A stretch of 40,669 bases of DNA from assembly GCA_964560325.1 (NCBI GenBank), contig CAZLLV010000407.1, positions 1 to 40,669 on the forward strand, in the 5' to 3' direction. Made by a program: the position numbers and the translations under genes. This DNA comes from CAZLLV01 sp964560325. GTDB lineage: Bacteria > Acidobacteriota > Thermoanaerobaculia > Multivoradales > DATKCC01. Positions 1-8,157 of the stretch are shown here, in pieces (the stretch's first letter is position 1; every line of letters begins with the position of its first letter). Below the pieces are notes generated by a model. The model ran no database searches. It saw nothing but the letters and a program-made list of their open reading frames with translations, and had not been told where the DNA came from.

Positions 1-943
1 CCCGCGCCACCGCCCGCGACGCCGTCGGCCGGCCCATCTCCGCCGCCAGCTCGCCGTAGGTGACCGTCTCGCCGCACGGGATCGCGAGCAGCCGCTCCCA
101 GACCGCCTCCTGCCAGGGCGTGCCCGGCGCCTCGATCGGGATCGAGAACTCCCGCCGGGTGCCGGAGAAGTACTCCGCCACCTCCGCCTCGACCCGCGAG
201 AGCAGGTCGTTCTCCCCCGGCACCACCGTACCGGACAGCCGCTCCTTCATCCGCCGGAGCTGGAGCGGCAGCATCCGCCGGTCGGCGAACTCGAGCAGCG
301 CCAGCGCCTCGTCGGTCGCCGCCGCCACCATGCTGCCGAGCGGCGTCGAGAAGCGGCGCAGCACGATCCGCGGTGCCGACGCCGCCCCGGTCGGCGCCAC
401 GCCGGCGAGCTTGCGGAACGCCTCGTTGAAGCCGGAGAGCGAGTCGAACCCGTGGTCGAAGGCGGCGTCGATCACCTTGTCGCCGTCCTTTATGCGGGTG
501 AGCGCGAGGCCGAGCCGGCGCGACCGGGTGTAGGCGTGGAAGGTCATGCCGTGGGTCGCCTTGAACCAGCGGCGCACCCGGTCCGGCTCGAGGTCGAGCG
601 CGCGCAGGTCCTCGTCCTTCCAGCGCCGCGCCGGCTCGTCCTCGACCGCCGCCAGCAGCTCGCGCAGCCACCCCGGCGGGCTGCCCGCCGGCTCCATCGG
701 CCGGCAGCGCTTGCACGGCCGGTAGCCGGCGAAGAGCGCCTCGCGGCAGGTCGGAAAGAACTCGACGTTCTCCGGCCGCGGCTTCTTCGCGGTGCACGAC
801 GGGCGGCAGAAGATGCCGGTCGTCCGCACGCCGGTCACGAAGACGCCCTCGTACGAAGGATCGCGGCCCGAGAAGGCCGAGAGCATCTCGGCGCGGGGTG
901 GAAGGGTGGGGGTGGTTTCGATCATCGCCATCGTCGCGGTCAT
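1..943 (-). CDS. ada: Ada-type bifunctional regulator / O6-methylguanine-DNA methyltransferase (3' end beyond window)
   Basis: This is a DNA alkylation repair protein that senses methyl phosphotriesters and activates its own regulon. Reading leftward from an ATG at 943, the N-terminal Ada zinc domain has Cys46, Cys50, Cys77 and Cys80. Their spacing equals Cys38/42/69/72 of E. coli Ada, and Cys46 is the expected methyl acceptor. An AraC-type HTH follows (about residues 105-180). The methyltransferase domain begins around residue 190 and runs to the window edge just after GETVTYGELAAEMGRP, so the PCHR active-site Cys lies outside the window. About 314 residues are visible. A clear Shine-Dalgarno (AAGGAG, 7 nt spacer) precedes the ATG. 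The three-domain order is the classic Ada fusion, so confidence is high although the last domain is incomplete. Confidence 0.93.
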   Translation of the reverse strand, partial: MTATMAMIETTPTLPPRAEMLSAFSGRDPSYEGVFVTGVRTTGIFCRPSCTAKKPRPENVEFFPTCREALFAGYRPCKRCRPMEPAGSPPGWLRELLAAVEDEPARRWKDEDLRALDLEPDRVRRWFKATHGMTFHAYTRSRRLGLALTRIKDGDKVIDAAFDHGFDSLSGFNEAFRKLAGVAPTGAASAPRIVLRRFSTPLGSMVAAATDEALALLEFADRRMLPLQLRRMKERLSGTVVPGENDLLSRVEAEVAEYFSGTRREFSIPIEAPGTPWQEAVWERLLAIPCGETVTYGELAAEMGRPTASRAVAR

Positions 944-1025
944 GGTAGCTCCTTTCGTGACCGCCACACTACGCGCGCCGACGCCCCGCCTCCACCGGGA
1001 ACTTCGGATCGAATTCAGGCGGGGA

Positions 1026-2135
1026 TCACGAGCACCGGACCGTCACCCGGTGCCAGGCGTGGTTCATGTAGCCCTTGAAGTTCCAGACGCCGGCGACGCT
1101 CTCGGGTTGGGTGTTGGCCGAAGAGTCCCAGGCGCGGCAGGCGAGCTCGTGCTCGCCCGGAGGCAGGTCGATCTCGGCGTGCCAGAGCGACCAGACGCCG
1201 GGCGGCGCCGGATCGTGCTCCGCCGTGACCCAGCGCTCGCCGCCGTCGGACGAGACCTCGACCCGCTCGACCGTCCGCTCGCCGCCCGCCATGGCGTAGC
1301 CGCGAACCGTTACCCGGCCGGCGGGCACCTCGGCGCCGGGGGCGGGCGAGCAGATCGCCGAGGTGACGGAGAGCTCGCCGAGCATCAGGCCGCGCCGCCA
1401 GTCGACCGTCTCCGGCCCGACGTGGGGCGGGAAGAGCTTGTAGGAGCGCGCCTGGTAGTAGTTCTCGGACGGCTCGTCCTGGACCGTCACCGAGCCCACC
1501 CACTTGACGCTCCGGGCGCCGATGTAGCCCGGCACCACGACCCGGAGCGGGAAGCCGTGAACCGGCTCGAGCGGCGCGCCGTTCATCTCGTAGGCGAGGA
1601 GCACGTCGTTCCCCCCTCCATGGGATCGAATCGCGCGGGCGAGCGGAATCGAGGCGCCGAAGCCGATCGTCTCGCCCTCCTTCTCGATCTCGTCGAGCCC
1701 CAGGAAGGCGACGTGGCCGCCCCCCGGAAGATCGGCCTCGACGCCCGCGGCCCGCAGCACCGCCGCGAGCGGCGCACCTCGCCAGCGGGCGTTGCCGAGG
1801 GCGGTGCGGCCCCACGGGGTCTCGCCCGGGATCGGCCGGACGGCGATCAGCTCGTCGCGCCGGTTGCCGGCGCACTGGAGGGTCGCCTCGACATCGGCCA
1901 CCGGGAAGTCGCGGCGCAGCTCGTCGATCGAGAGGCGGAGCGATCGCTCGACCCGCCCGCCGACCTCGAGACGGAAACCCTCCGGATCGATCGCCGGCAC
2001 CGGCGCGTGGTTGCGGACGTAGAAGAGCTCGTTCGGCGTGACCGCGGACTCGACCAGGAGGTCGGCCGGCGGCTCGCCGTTCCAGGGGGTGTCGGAGAGG
2101 GAGTCGAATCGGGGGTGCTTGGTCCGGTCGGTCAT
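1026..2135 (-). CDS. Sulfite-oxidase-family molybdopterin oxidoreductase
   Basis: The product is a molybdenum-cofactor enzyme of the sulfite oxidase / SorA / plant-type sulfite oxidase fold. The Mo-pterin domain carries TLQCAGNRR at about residue 85-93, whose Cys is the expected Mo ligand. The conserved GETPWGRTALGNARWRGAPL stretch and a C-terminal Mo-co dimerisation beta-sandwich (from about residue 240) follow. The length (369 aa from ATG 2135) suits a cytosolic single-subunit enzyme without a heme domain. No Sec or Tat signal is seen, so location is uncertain; most bacterial sulfite dehydrogenases are periplasmic. A GTG at 2156 would add 7 residues. I prefer the ATG because a -10-like TACAGT lies 9 nt upstream of it and there is no good Shine-Dalgarno. 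Substrate specificity (sulfite or other) cannot be read from sequence. Confidence 0.88.
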   Translation of the reverse strand: MTDRTKHPRFDSLSDTPWNGEPPADLLVESAVTPNELFYVRNHAPVPAIDPEGFRLEVGGRVERSLRLSIDELRRDFPVADVEATLQCAGNRRDELIAVRPIPGETPWGRTALGNARWRGAPLAAVLRAAGVEADLPGGGHVAFLGLDEIEKEGETIGFGASIPLARAIRSHGGGNDVLLAYEMNGAPLEPVHGFPLRVVVPGYIGARSVKWVGSVTVQDEPSENYYQARSYKLFPPHVGPETVDWRRGLMLGELSVTSAICSPAPGAEVPAGRVTVRGYAMAGGERTVERVEVSSDGGERWVTAEHDPAPPGVWSLWHAEIDLPPGEHELACRAWDSSANTQPESVAGVWNFKGYMNHAWHRVTVRCS

Positions 2136-2144
2136 CACCGGCGG

Positions 2145-2150
2145 ACTGTA
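2145..2150 (-). promoter_or_regulatory. -10-like hexamer before molybdoenzyme gene
   Basis: TACAGT on the minus strand sits 9 nt before the ATG at 2135, with no convincing -35. A start 6-7 nt downstream would give a leader of only 2-3 nt. This is one of several similar placements in the window. Confidence 0.4.
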
Positions 2151-2237
2151 ACGCACCCACCTCGACGTCCCATACCCGCACCTCTAGGCCGACCCACGAC
2201 CCACGGGGGTCGGTAGCCCGGGACTCATTGTCCCTCG

Positions 2238-2266
2238 TTGACATTCTCTTTAGATTATGCATATAT
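2238..2266 (+). promoter_or_regulatory. Sigma-70-like promoter for the secreted metalloprotease
   Basis: There is a perfect -35 TTGACA (2238-2243), a 17-bp spacer, then ATATAT (2261-2266). They lie in an AT-rich island (about 2235-2282) that stands out from the GC-rich surroundings. The protease ATG is at 2310, giving a leader of about 37 nt with a good Shine-Dalgarno at 2294-2301. This is the best-looking housekeeping promoter in the window. Confidence 0.7.
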
Positions 2267-2309
2267 CCGCCTACACAAATAAACGGGCGCTACGAAAGGA
2301 GCTCCGCCC

Positions 2310-4328
2310 ATGCAGCCCACGATCCGTTCGATCTTCGCCCTCGCCGTCCTGGCACTCTCTCTCCCGATCCTCACGCCTCCAGCCGCCGCCGCGCCACCCA
2401 CGGCCGATCCACCGCGCCTCTTCCTCGACGCCGATCCGCTTCCGGCGGCCCCCGAAGCGGACGAACGGATCCTGCGGCAGCGCGTGGTCCGCGTCGACTT
2501 CACGGCCCTCGACGACGCCGCGGAGCGGGCGACACGTGGTCGCCGGGCTTCGGCCGGACGCCTCACTCTCAACCTCTTTCCCGGTTTCTCGCCGGTCACC
2601 GAGCTCGACGAGCTCCGCTCCGAGACTCCTTCCTCGCTATCCTGGGTTGGCCACCTGATCGGCGAGCGCGCTGGACAGGTCACTCTGGTGTGGGGCGACG
2701 GCGTCCTGGTCGGTCACCTGTGGCACGGCGACGAGGCCTACCGTATCCGCTACCTGGGCGGTGACCTCCACGTCGTCGAGCAGCTCGACCCGGCCGCCTT
2801 CCCCGCCGAGGCCGAGCCCATCGTCCCACCGCAGGGCCTTTCCGAGGCTCTCTCCGCGGGGGAGCCCGAGCTGACAGCCCAGGCGGACAGCGGCGCCACG
2901 ATCGACGTCCTCGTCGTCTACACGGCAGCGGCCCGCTCGGCGGCCGGCGGAACCTCCGCCATCCAATCCGAGATCGCCGGTGCGATCTCCGACACCAACA
3001 CCGCCTTCTCCAACAGCAACGTCGTCCAGCGGGTGAACCTGATCCACACGGCCGAGGTCGACTACGACGAGTCCGGGAGCGCGTCCACCGTGCTCGGCCG
3101 ACTCCGTAACACCAGCGACGGCCACATGGACACCGTCCACGCACTGCGCGACATCTACCGCGCCGATCTCGTGGCACTCGTAGTGTCCAGCTTGTCGGGC
3201 GCCTGCGGCATCGGCTACCTCATGCAGACCGAGAGCACGAGCTTCGCGTCGAACGCCTTCTCGGTGACCGACCGTGACTGCTTCATCCAGTACACCCTGG
3301 CCCACGAGATGGGGCACAACATGGGGAGCCACCACGATCCGGCGAACGCCGGCAGCACCCCGGTGTTCTCCTACTCGTACGGCTACCAGGACGCCACCAA
3401 CGGCTTCCGCACCGTGATGGCTTACCCCTGCGCCGGCTCGTGCCCGCGGATCCGCCACTGGTCGGACGACACGATTCTCTACATGGGCCACGCTACCGGC
3501 GACGCCGACCAAGACAACGCGCGGTCCCTCAACAACGTACGAACCACCGTCGCCAACTTCCGCGACTCGGGTGCCGCCTGCTCGTCGACCTCGAAGAACC
3601 TTTGCATGCACAGCAACCGGTTCGAGGCCAACGTGACCTGGTACAACCCGTCCGATGGTGCCCGCGGGATCGCGACCTCGATCTCCGACACGAGCTCGTC
3701 GGGCTACTTCTGGTTCTTCGGGAGCTCGAACGTAGAGACCGCCCTGAAGATCCTCGACGGGACCTCCGTCAACGGCAAGTACTGGTTGTTCCACGGCAGC
3801 CTGACCGGAACCGAGTACACGCTCCGGGTTCGCGACACCACGAACAAGACGGTGAAGACCTACACCAAGGCGGCCAGCAGCTACTGCGGCGCCGGAGACA
3901 CCGGGGCGTTCGCGCTGGAGATCCCCGGACCGATCCTCGAGGAGGAGTTTCCCGAGGCCGGTGGCGCGGGCGGCGGCGCGAACCCCGAAGGCCCGATCGC
4001 GCAACTCGGCTCGTGCACGGCGAACACCACCACGGTCTGCCTGCTCTCCAACCGGTTCGCGGTGCGCGTGAAGAAGGGCGGGGTCTACCAGAGCGGCGAC
4101 GACATCACCTCGCTCACCGGCATCTTCTGGTTCGTCAACCGGAGTACCCCCGAGGTGGTAGTCAAGACCCTCGACGGCACCGGCATCAACGGGAACTACT
4201 GGGTGTTCTACGGCTCTCTCACCGATCAGTCGTACCAGGTCGAGGTCACCGACACGGTCACCTCGACGACCAACATCTACACGCCGCCGGCATCGCTCTG
4301 CGGCGACGCGGACCTCGCGGCGTTCTGA
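2310..4328 (+). CDS. Secreted reprolysin-like zinc metalloprotease with two C-terminal repeat domains
   Basis: This 672-aa exported protease has a signal peptide at residues 1-28 (hydrophobic core then PAAAA). A prodomain-like region runs to about residue 190. The metzincin catalytic domain follows, with zinc motif HEMGHNMGSHHD at residues 332-343 and Met-turn TVMAY about 40 residues later, as in the M12 reprolysin-like family. The C-terminus holds two related units of about 105 residues (about 425-533 and 569-672). Each has a Cys pair, the SNRF motif, FWF, an LDG..(I/V)NG.YW.F.GSLT core and a terminal Cys/Asp-rich (D)..AF end. I recall this unit on many secreted Thermoanaerobaculia proteins, but no function is known to me. 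A Shine-Dalgarno (GAAAGGAG) lies 8 nt before the ATG, and a terminator-like hairpin follows the gene. Catalytic class is confident; substrate is unknown. Confidence 0.9.
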   Translation: MQPTIRSIFALAVLALSLPILTPPAAAAPPTADPPRLFLDADPLPAAPEADERILRQRVVRVDFTALDDAAERATRGRRASAGRLTLNLFPGFSPVTELDELRSETPSSLSWVGHLIGERAGQVTLVWGDGVLVGHLWHGDEAYRIRYLGGDLHVVEQLDPAAFPAEAEPIVPPQGLSEALSAGEPELTAQADSGATIDVLVVYTAAARSAAGGTSAIQSEIAGAISDTNTAFSNSNVVQRVNLIHTAEVDYDESGSASTVLGRLRNTSDGHMDTVHALRDIYRADLVALVVSSLSGACGIGYLMQTESTSFASNAFSVTDRDCFIQYTLAHEMGHNMGSHHDPANAGSTPVFSYSYGYQDATNGFRTVMAYPCAGSCPRIRHWSDDTILYMGHATGDADQDNARSLNNVRTTVANFRDSGAACSSTSKNLCMHSNRFEANVTWYNPSDGARGIATSISDTSSSGYFWFFGSSNVETALKILDGTSVNGKYWLFHGSLTGTEYTLRVRDTTNKTVKTYTKAASSYCGAGDTGAFALEIPGPILEEEFPEAGGAGGGANPEGPIAQLGSCTANTTTVCLLSNRFAVRVKKGGVYQSGDDITSLTGIFWFVNRSTPEVVVKTLDGTGINGNYWVFYGSLTDQSYQVEVTDTVTSTTNIYTPPASLCGDADLAAF

Positions 4329-4350
4329 GCCGGTCGAGCTCGATGTAACG

Positions 4351-4411
4351 GCCGGCCCCCGGGAAGTCGGCCTTCCCTTTATGGAGAGGGAGCAGACCGC
4401 CGGGGGCCGGC
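4351..4411. repeat. Perfect 12-bp inverted repeat enclosing a terminator-like hairpin
   Basis: GCCGGCCCCCGG at 4351-4362 is the exact reverse complement of 4400-4411, with a 37-nt loop. The loop contains most of the smaller hairpin at 4361-4377. The two structures share bases 4361-4362, so they compete slightly. The element lies between the protease and the small Pro/Glu-rich gene. Confidence 0.6.
4361..4380 (+). terminator. Short intrinsic-terminator-like hairpin after the protease gene
   Basis: The stem GGGAAG / CTTCCC (4361-4366 and 4372-4377) with a 5-nt loop is followed by TTT, 33 nt after the protease stop codon. The U-tract is short, so efficiency is uncertain. Confidence 0.5.
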
Positions 4412-4474
4412 GTCGTCGTAGGCGAGATCGGGCACAGGGATTGCTGCTCCTCCGCGGCCAGGAGGCATTCATCC

Positions 4475-4936
4475 ATGAGACGACCGACCCCGTACGTCCT
4501 CGCCCTGCTGGCGCTCCTCGCCGTCGCCGGGCTCGCCGCCCCCTCGACCCCGCTGCACGCTCAGCAGCCGACCCAGGCACCGGAGCAGCCGCCGGAGGTC
4601 CAGCCCCAGCCGTTCCCGGCGGAGCCCGAGCAGCCGCCCGCCGAGCGGCGACCGGACGAGGTCCAGCCGGCCGAGCCGGCTCCCGAAGATCCGCCCGCCG
4701 ACGTCGAGCCCTACGACTCGGAGACGGACGCGGAGGACACGGAGGTCGGCACCGAGGTCGAGATCGAGTCGCCGGTGATCGACGACGCGGGTGAGCAGGC
4801 GGACGAGACCACCGACGTGCTCGACGGAGACGCCGAGGAGGAGGCCTGGTATCGCGAGCCGCTCTGGGTGCTGATCGGGCTGGTCGCCCTGGTGGTGGTC
4901 GTGATCCTGCTCTTCGCGTCCGGGAGACGCCGGTAG
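4475..4936 (+). CDS. Pro/Glu-rich exported protein with C-terminal membrane anchor
   Basis: I do not recognise this 153-aa protein as a named family. An N-terminal signal peptide (residues 1-28) ends at a likely signal-peptidase site LHA/QQ. Residues 29-125 are low complexity: first Pro/Gln/Glu-rich, then strongly acidic (Glu/Asp/Thr). Residues 128-148 form one hydrophobic segment (PLWVLIGLVALVVVVILLF) followed by SGRRR. The order signal peptide, acidic linker, membrane segment, basic tail resembles C-terminal sorting (CTERM-type) proteins, but no recognisable signature motif precedes the helix. It could equally be a simple bitopic inner-membrane protein with a disordered periplasmic domain. 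GC-rich third positions support real coding. Confidence 0.7.
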   Translation: MRRPTPYVLALLALLAVAGLAAPSTPLHAQQPTQAPEQPPEVQPQPFPAEPEQPPAERRPDEVQPAEPAPEDPPADVEPYDSETDAEDTEVGTEVEIESPVIDDAGEQADETTDVLDGDAEEEAWYREPLWVLIGLVALVVVVILLFASGRRR

Positions 4937-4950
4937 GGGCCGACGGATCT

Positions 4951-5042
4951 CCCCTCCAAACCCCTACCCTTCCTCCCCTCGCGGGGAGGGAGGGCGCCCC
5001 CACCCGAACCCTTTGCTCCGTAAGGCTGGATCGCATCCCGCC
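4951..5042 (-). repeat. Palindromic intergenic repeat, copy 1
   Basis: Read on the minus strand, this copy starts with an imperfect hairpin (5024-5042, GGCGGGAT-GCG-ATCCaGCC). A conserved GGTTCGGGTGGGGGCGCCCT block follows, then a second hairpin (4967-4978 with 4983-4994, one wobble position), and it ends GGGGTTTGGAGGGG. It lies between the convergent ends of the Pro/Glu-rich gene and the oxidoreductase gene. Related copies are at 6071-6136 and 24861-24976. Confidence 0.8.
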
Positions 5043-5069
5043 GCAAGCGGTCTGCCGGCGAGCGGGCAG

Positions 5070-6059
5070 TCAGGGGATCGTGACGATGACTTTCCCGACC
5101 GTGCCGCCTTCGACCACCGCGCGGTAGGCGCCGGCCACGTCCTCGAACGGGAACGTGCGCGCGACGAGCGGCCGCAGCCTGCCGTCCGCCAGCCGCTCCT
5201 CGGCGAAGGCGCGGAAGGCACCGACCAGCTCCGCCTTCTCCTCCCGCGAGCGGGCGCGCAGCACCGAGCCGCGGACCCGGAGCCGGCGCCGGAGCACGTC
5301 GGCCAGGTCGACCTCCGCGCGGCTCCCGGCGAGCACGCCGACCAGGACCAGCCGGCCGCGGTCCCGGAGCGCCGCCAGCCGCTCGCCGAAGTGCTCGCCG
5401 CCGACCAGGTCGAGCGCGAGATCGGCGCCCCGGCCGCCGGTGTGCCCCCGCACCGCTTCGGCAAGACCCGGCCCGTCGATCAGCAGCTCCTCGACGCCGA
5501 GCTCACGGAGCGGCTCCAGCCGCTCGAGGCTCCGGCCGGCCGCCAGGACCCGCGCACCGAGCTCCCGGGCGAGCTGTACGGCGAAGCTGCCGACGCCGCC
5601 GTTGGCGCCGTTGATCAGGACCGTCTCGCCCGCTTCGAGCCCGCCCTCTTTCACCAGGTTGGTCCAGGCGGTCATCGCGGCTTCCGGCACCGCGGCGGCC
5701 TCCGCGAACGACAGGCTCTCCGGCAACGGCAGGAGCTGCCCCGCCGGCACGGCGACCTTCTCCCCCATCCCGCCGCCGGCGAGAAGCGCCATCACCCGGT
5801 CGCCCGCGCGCCAGCCCTCGACCTCGCCGCCGACCGCCTCGATCACGCCGGCGCACTCGAGCCCCGGCACCGCGCTCTCGCCCGGTGGCGGCGGGTAGAG
5901 GCCGCGGAGCTGGAGGAGGTCGGCCCGGTTGAGCCCCGCCGCCCGCACCGCGACCCGCACCTCGAACGCAGAAAACCCCGGCTCGGGGACCTCCACGAGC
6001 CGGGGCTCCGGATCGGCCGGCCGCTCACCGCGGCCGACAGGCGTCAAGGCCAGCACCAC
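5070..6059 (-). CDS. Zinc-independent MDR-family NAD(P)H:quinone oxidoreductase
   Basis: This 329-aa medium-chain dehydrogenase/reductase is most like NADPH:quinone reductases (Qor, human TP53I3). These transfer hydride from NADPH to quinones or activated double bonds. An N-terminal GroES-like domain (residues 1-140) includes AAGLNRADLLQLRGLYPPPP, characteristic of this branch. The Rossmann domain has NGANGGVGSFAVQLA at about 146-162. The structural and catalytic zinc ligands of alcohol dehydrogenases are not apparent. The start is GTG 6059, preceded by GAGGAGAG. Palindromic repeat copy 2 lies immediately upstream, so its promoter must lie in or beyond that repeat. Physiological substrate is unknown. 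Confidence 0.88.
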   Translation of the reverse strand: MVLALTPVGRGERPADPEPRLVEVPEPGFSAFEVRVAVRAAGLNRADLLQLRGLYPPPPGESAVPGLECAGVIEAVGGEVEGWRAGDRVMALLAGGGMGEKVAVPAGQLLPLPESLSFAEAAAVPEAAMTAWTNLVKEGGLEAGETVLINGANGGVGSFAVQLARELGARVLAAGRSLERLEPLRELGVEELLIDGPGLAEAVRGHTGGRGADLALDLVGGEHFGERLAALRDRGRLVLVGVLAGSRAEVDLADVLRRRLRVRGSVLRARSREEKAELVGAFRAFAEERLADGRLRPLVARTFPFEDVAGAYRAVVEGGTVGKVIVTIP

Positions 6060-6070
6060 ACTCTCCTCAG

Positions 6071-6136
6071 CAAACGGCTCGGGAGGGGGCGCCCTTTCTC
6101 CCCGCGCGGGGAGAAAGGGAAGGGGTTCAGAGGGGC
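6071..6136 (+). repeat. Palindromic intergenic repeat, copy 2 (28-bp perfect palindrome)
   Basis: The core 6092-6119 is a perfect 28-bp palindrome (CCCTTTCTCCCCGC then its reverse complement). It is flanked by GGGAGGGGGCG on the left and AAGGGGTTCAGAGGGGCG on the right. It occupies the whole gap between the acyl-CoA dehydrogenase stop and the oxidoreductase Shine-Dalgarno. The 5' hairpin found in copies 1 and 3 is missing here. Confidence 0.85.
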
Positions 6137-6138
6137 GA

Positions 6139-8070
6139 TCAAGTCGTCACGGGCTCCGGCTTCAGCGAGGCGTCCTCGTCCTCCGACGTCGCCTCCTCCG
6201 AGCCCTTCGGGGCCAGCGACTCGCCCGGTCTCACCACCTTCATCGTCCCCTCCTCCAGCCACAGATGCTCACCCTTCAGCACCCGCTGGGCGACCCGGTA
6301 CTTCAGCTCGTCGTCGTTGTGCCAGAGCTCGTGGAACAACCGCTGCACCGTGCGCCGCGACCCGCGGCAGAAGAGATCGGCGATCTCGACCGCCCGCGAG
6401 GCCTCGGGGTGCCCCTCGACCACCATCGCGTGCGCCCTCGAGACCGAGCTCGTGATCGCGAACAGCTCGTTCGCCACGTCGACCAGCCGGAAGAGGAACG
6501 CCTGCTTGTTCTGGAGCTTCGGACCGAAGACGACCATGCCGTGGAAGATCTCTCGCGAAAGCTTCCGCGAGCTCCGCTCGGCGAAGCGCAGGTGGCCGGC
6601 GAGCGGCCCGAACTCGGAGAACGCCGGCGGCAGGCTCCAGCCGAGCCAGCGGGTCGGGTACCAGGAGGCGTAGAAGGCGGCGATCTTCGGCAGCGCGGCC
6701 GCCTTCTCGCCCAAGCTCTTCTTCGGGTCGATCAGCTCGCCCGAGACCTCGAGGTGCTTGTCCACGGCCTCGCGCGCCATGAACAGGTGCATGATCTCGC
6801 TCGACCCCTCGAAGATCTTGTTGATCCGGTAGTCGCGCATCATGCGCTCGACCGGCACCGGCTCCTCGCCGCGCGCCGCCAGCGACCCCTCCGTCTCGTA
6901 GCCCCGGCCGCCGCGAATCTGCATCGTCTCGTCGATGATCTGCCAGCCGCGGAGGGTGTTCCACTCTTTCGAGGCGGCGGCCTCGAGGCGGATGTCGAAG
7001 CCCTTGTCGTCGGCCATCGCGGTCGCCAGCTCGACCATCGACTGCATGGCGAAGCCGAAGCCGGCGATGTCCGCCACCTTGTGGGCGATCGCCTCGTGCT
7101 GGCCGATCGGCTTGCCCCACTGCACCCGCTCGCTCGACCATTTGCGGACGATCTCGAGGCACGCCTTGGCGACGCCCGCCGAGCCGTTCGGGATCGACAG
7201 GCGGCCGTCGTTGAGCGTGGTGAGGGCGATCTTCAGGCCCTTGCCCTCGTCGCCGATCAGGTTGTCGACCGGCACCTTCACCTGGTCGAAGTCGATCACC
7301 GCGTTGGCCAGGGCGCGCAGGCCCATGAAGTGGCAGCGGTGCTCGACGATGACGCCCGGGCTGTCCATCTCGACCACGAACGCACTGATCTTGCGGCTCT
7401 CCTTCTGCGCCGCCATCACCACGATCAGGTCGGCGATCGTGCCGTTGGTGCACCAGAGCTTGCGGCCGTCGAGGATGTAGTGCTCGCCGTCGGCGGTCTT
7501 CTCGTAGGTGGTGAGCAGGCGCGCCGGGTCGGAGCCGACCTGGGTCTCGGTCAGGGCGAAAGCCGAGATCTCGCCCCGGGCGCAGCGCGGCAGGAACTTT
7601 TTCTTCTGCGCCTCGGTGCCGAACAGCTTGAGCGGCTGCGGCACGCCGATCGACTGGTGGGCGGAGAGCAGCGCCGAGATGTTGCCGTCGTAGGTGCCGA
7701 GCAGGTGCATGACCTTCTGGTACTCGCGCTGGGAAAACCCCAAGCCGCCGTACTCCTTCGGGATCTTCATACCGAAAGCGCCGAGCTTTTTCAGCCCGTC
7801 GACCACGTGATCGGGGTACTCACCCTCGCGGTCGATCGCGCCCGGGTCGACCTCGTTCTTCAGGAACTCGCGCAGGGCGTTGTAGAAGGCCCCGAACTCG
7901 GGCCGGTCCTCGGCCGCGGCGAGCGGGTAGGGGTGAACGAGATCGAGCCGGAAGTTCCCGAGGAACATCTCGCGCATGAAGCTCGGCTTGGACCAACCCT
8001 TCTCGCGCGACGCCTCGGCCACCTCCATCGCTTCGGCTTCGCTGACGTGACGGACTTTCTGCTCTTTCAT
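6139..8070 (-). CDS. Acyl-CoA dehydrogenase (long, VLCAD/ACAD9-like architecture)
   Basis: This FAD-dependent enzyme of fatty-acid or related acyl-CoA oxidation introduces the alpha-beta double bond. It has 643 aa from ATG 8070, which is preceded by GAGGAGAG; the frame is open further upstream but lacks coding character. The N-terminal helical domain is followed by the FAD-binding segment FALTETQVGSDP (about 165-176) and LWCTNGTIADL. The catalytic base Glu is expected in KIFEGSSEIMHLF, equivalent to the YEGT glutamate of MCAD. An extra C-terminal domain of about 180 residues beyond the canonical fold, ending in an acidic tail, resembles VLCAD/ACAD9-like enzymes. A promoter and a palindrome lie upstream (8110-8169). 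Chain-length specificity cannot be stated. Confidence 0.92.
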   Translation of the reverse strand: MKEQKVRHVSEAEAMEVAEASREKGWSKPSFMREMFLGNFRLDLVHPYPLAAAEDRPEFGAFYNALREFLKNEVDPGAIDREGEYPDHVVDGLKKLGAFGMKIPKEYGGLGFSQREYQKVMHLLGTYDGNISALLSAHQSIGVPQPLKLFGTEAQKKKFLPRCARGEISAFALTETQVGSDPARLLTTYEKTADGEHYILDGRKLWCTNGTIADLIVVMAAQKESRKISAFVVEMDSPGVIVEHRCHFMGLRALANAVIDFDQVKVPVDNLIGDEGKGLKIALTTLNDGRLSIPNGSAGVAKACLEIVRKWSSERVQWGKPIGQHEAIAHKVADIAGFGFAMQSMVELATAMADDKGFDIRLEAAASKEWNTLRGWQIIDETMQIRGGRGYETEGSLAARGEEPVPVERMMRDYRINKIFEGSSEIMHLFMAREAVDKHLEVSGELIDPKKSLGEKAAALPKIAAFYASWYPTRWLGWSLPPAFSEFGPLAGHLRFAERSSRKLSREIFHGMVVFGPKLQNKQAFLFRLVDVANELFAITSSVSRAHAMVVEGHPEASRAVEIADLFCRGSRRTVQRLFHELWHNDDELKYRVAQRVLKGEHLWLEEGTMKVVRPGESLAPKGSEEATSEDEDASLKPEPVTT

Positions 8071-8109
8071 CTGCGCTCTCCTCGGGTGTCGTCGTTTCTC
8101 TACTCGTCC

Positions 8110-8138
8110 ATCGTAGCATCCGCCGCGTCGCGGCACAA
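8110..8138 (-). promoter_or_regulatory. Promoter for acyl-CoA dehydrogenase
   Basis: On the minus strand, TTGTGC (8138-8133), a 17-bp spacer and TACGAT (8115-8110) precede the ATG at 8070 by about 40 nt. This leaves room for the Shine-Dalgarno. Confidence 0.55.
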
Positions 8139-8157
8139 GGGCCGCATTGCGGCAAGC

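Noticed and set aside
2637..5036. Long minus-strand open frame opposite the secreted protease
   Set aside because: It is antisense to a gene with signal peptide, zinc motif, Shine-Dalgarno and promoter. The antisense product is low complexity, Arg/Pro/Val-rich and has no domain.
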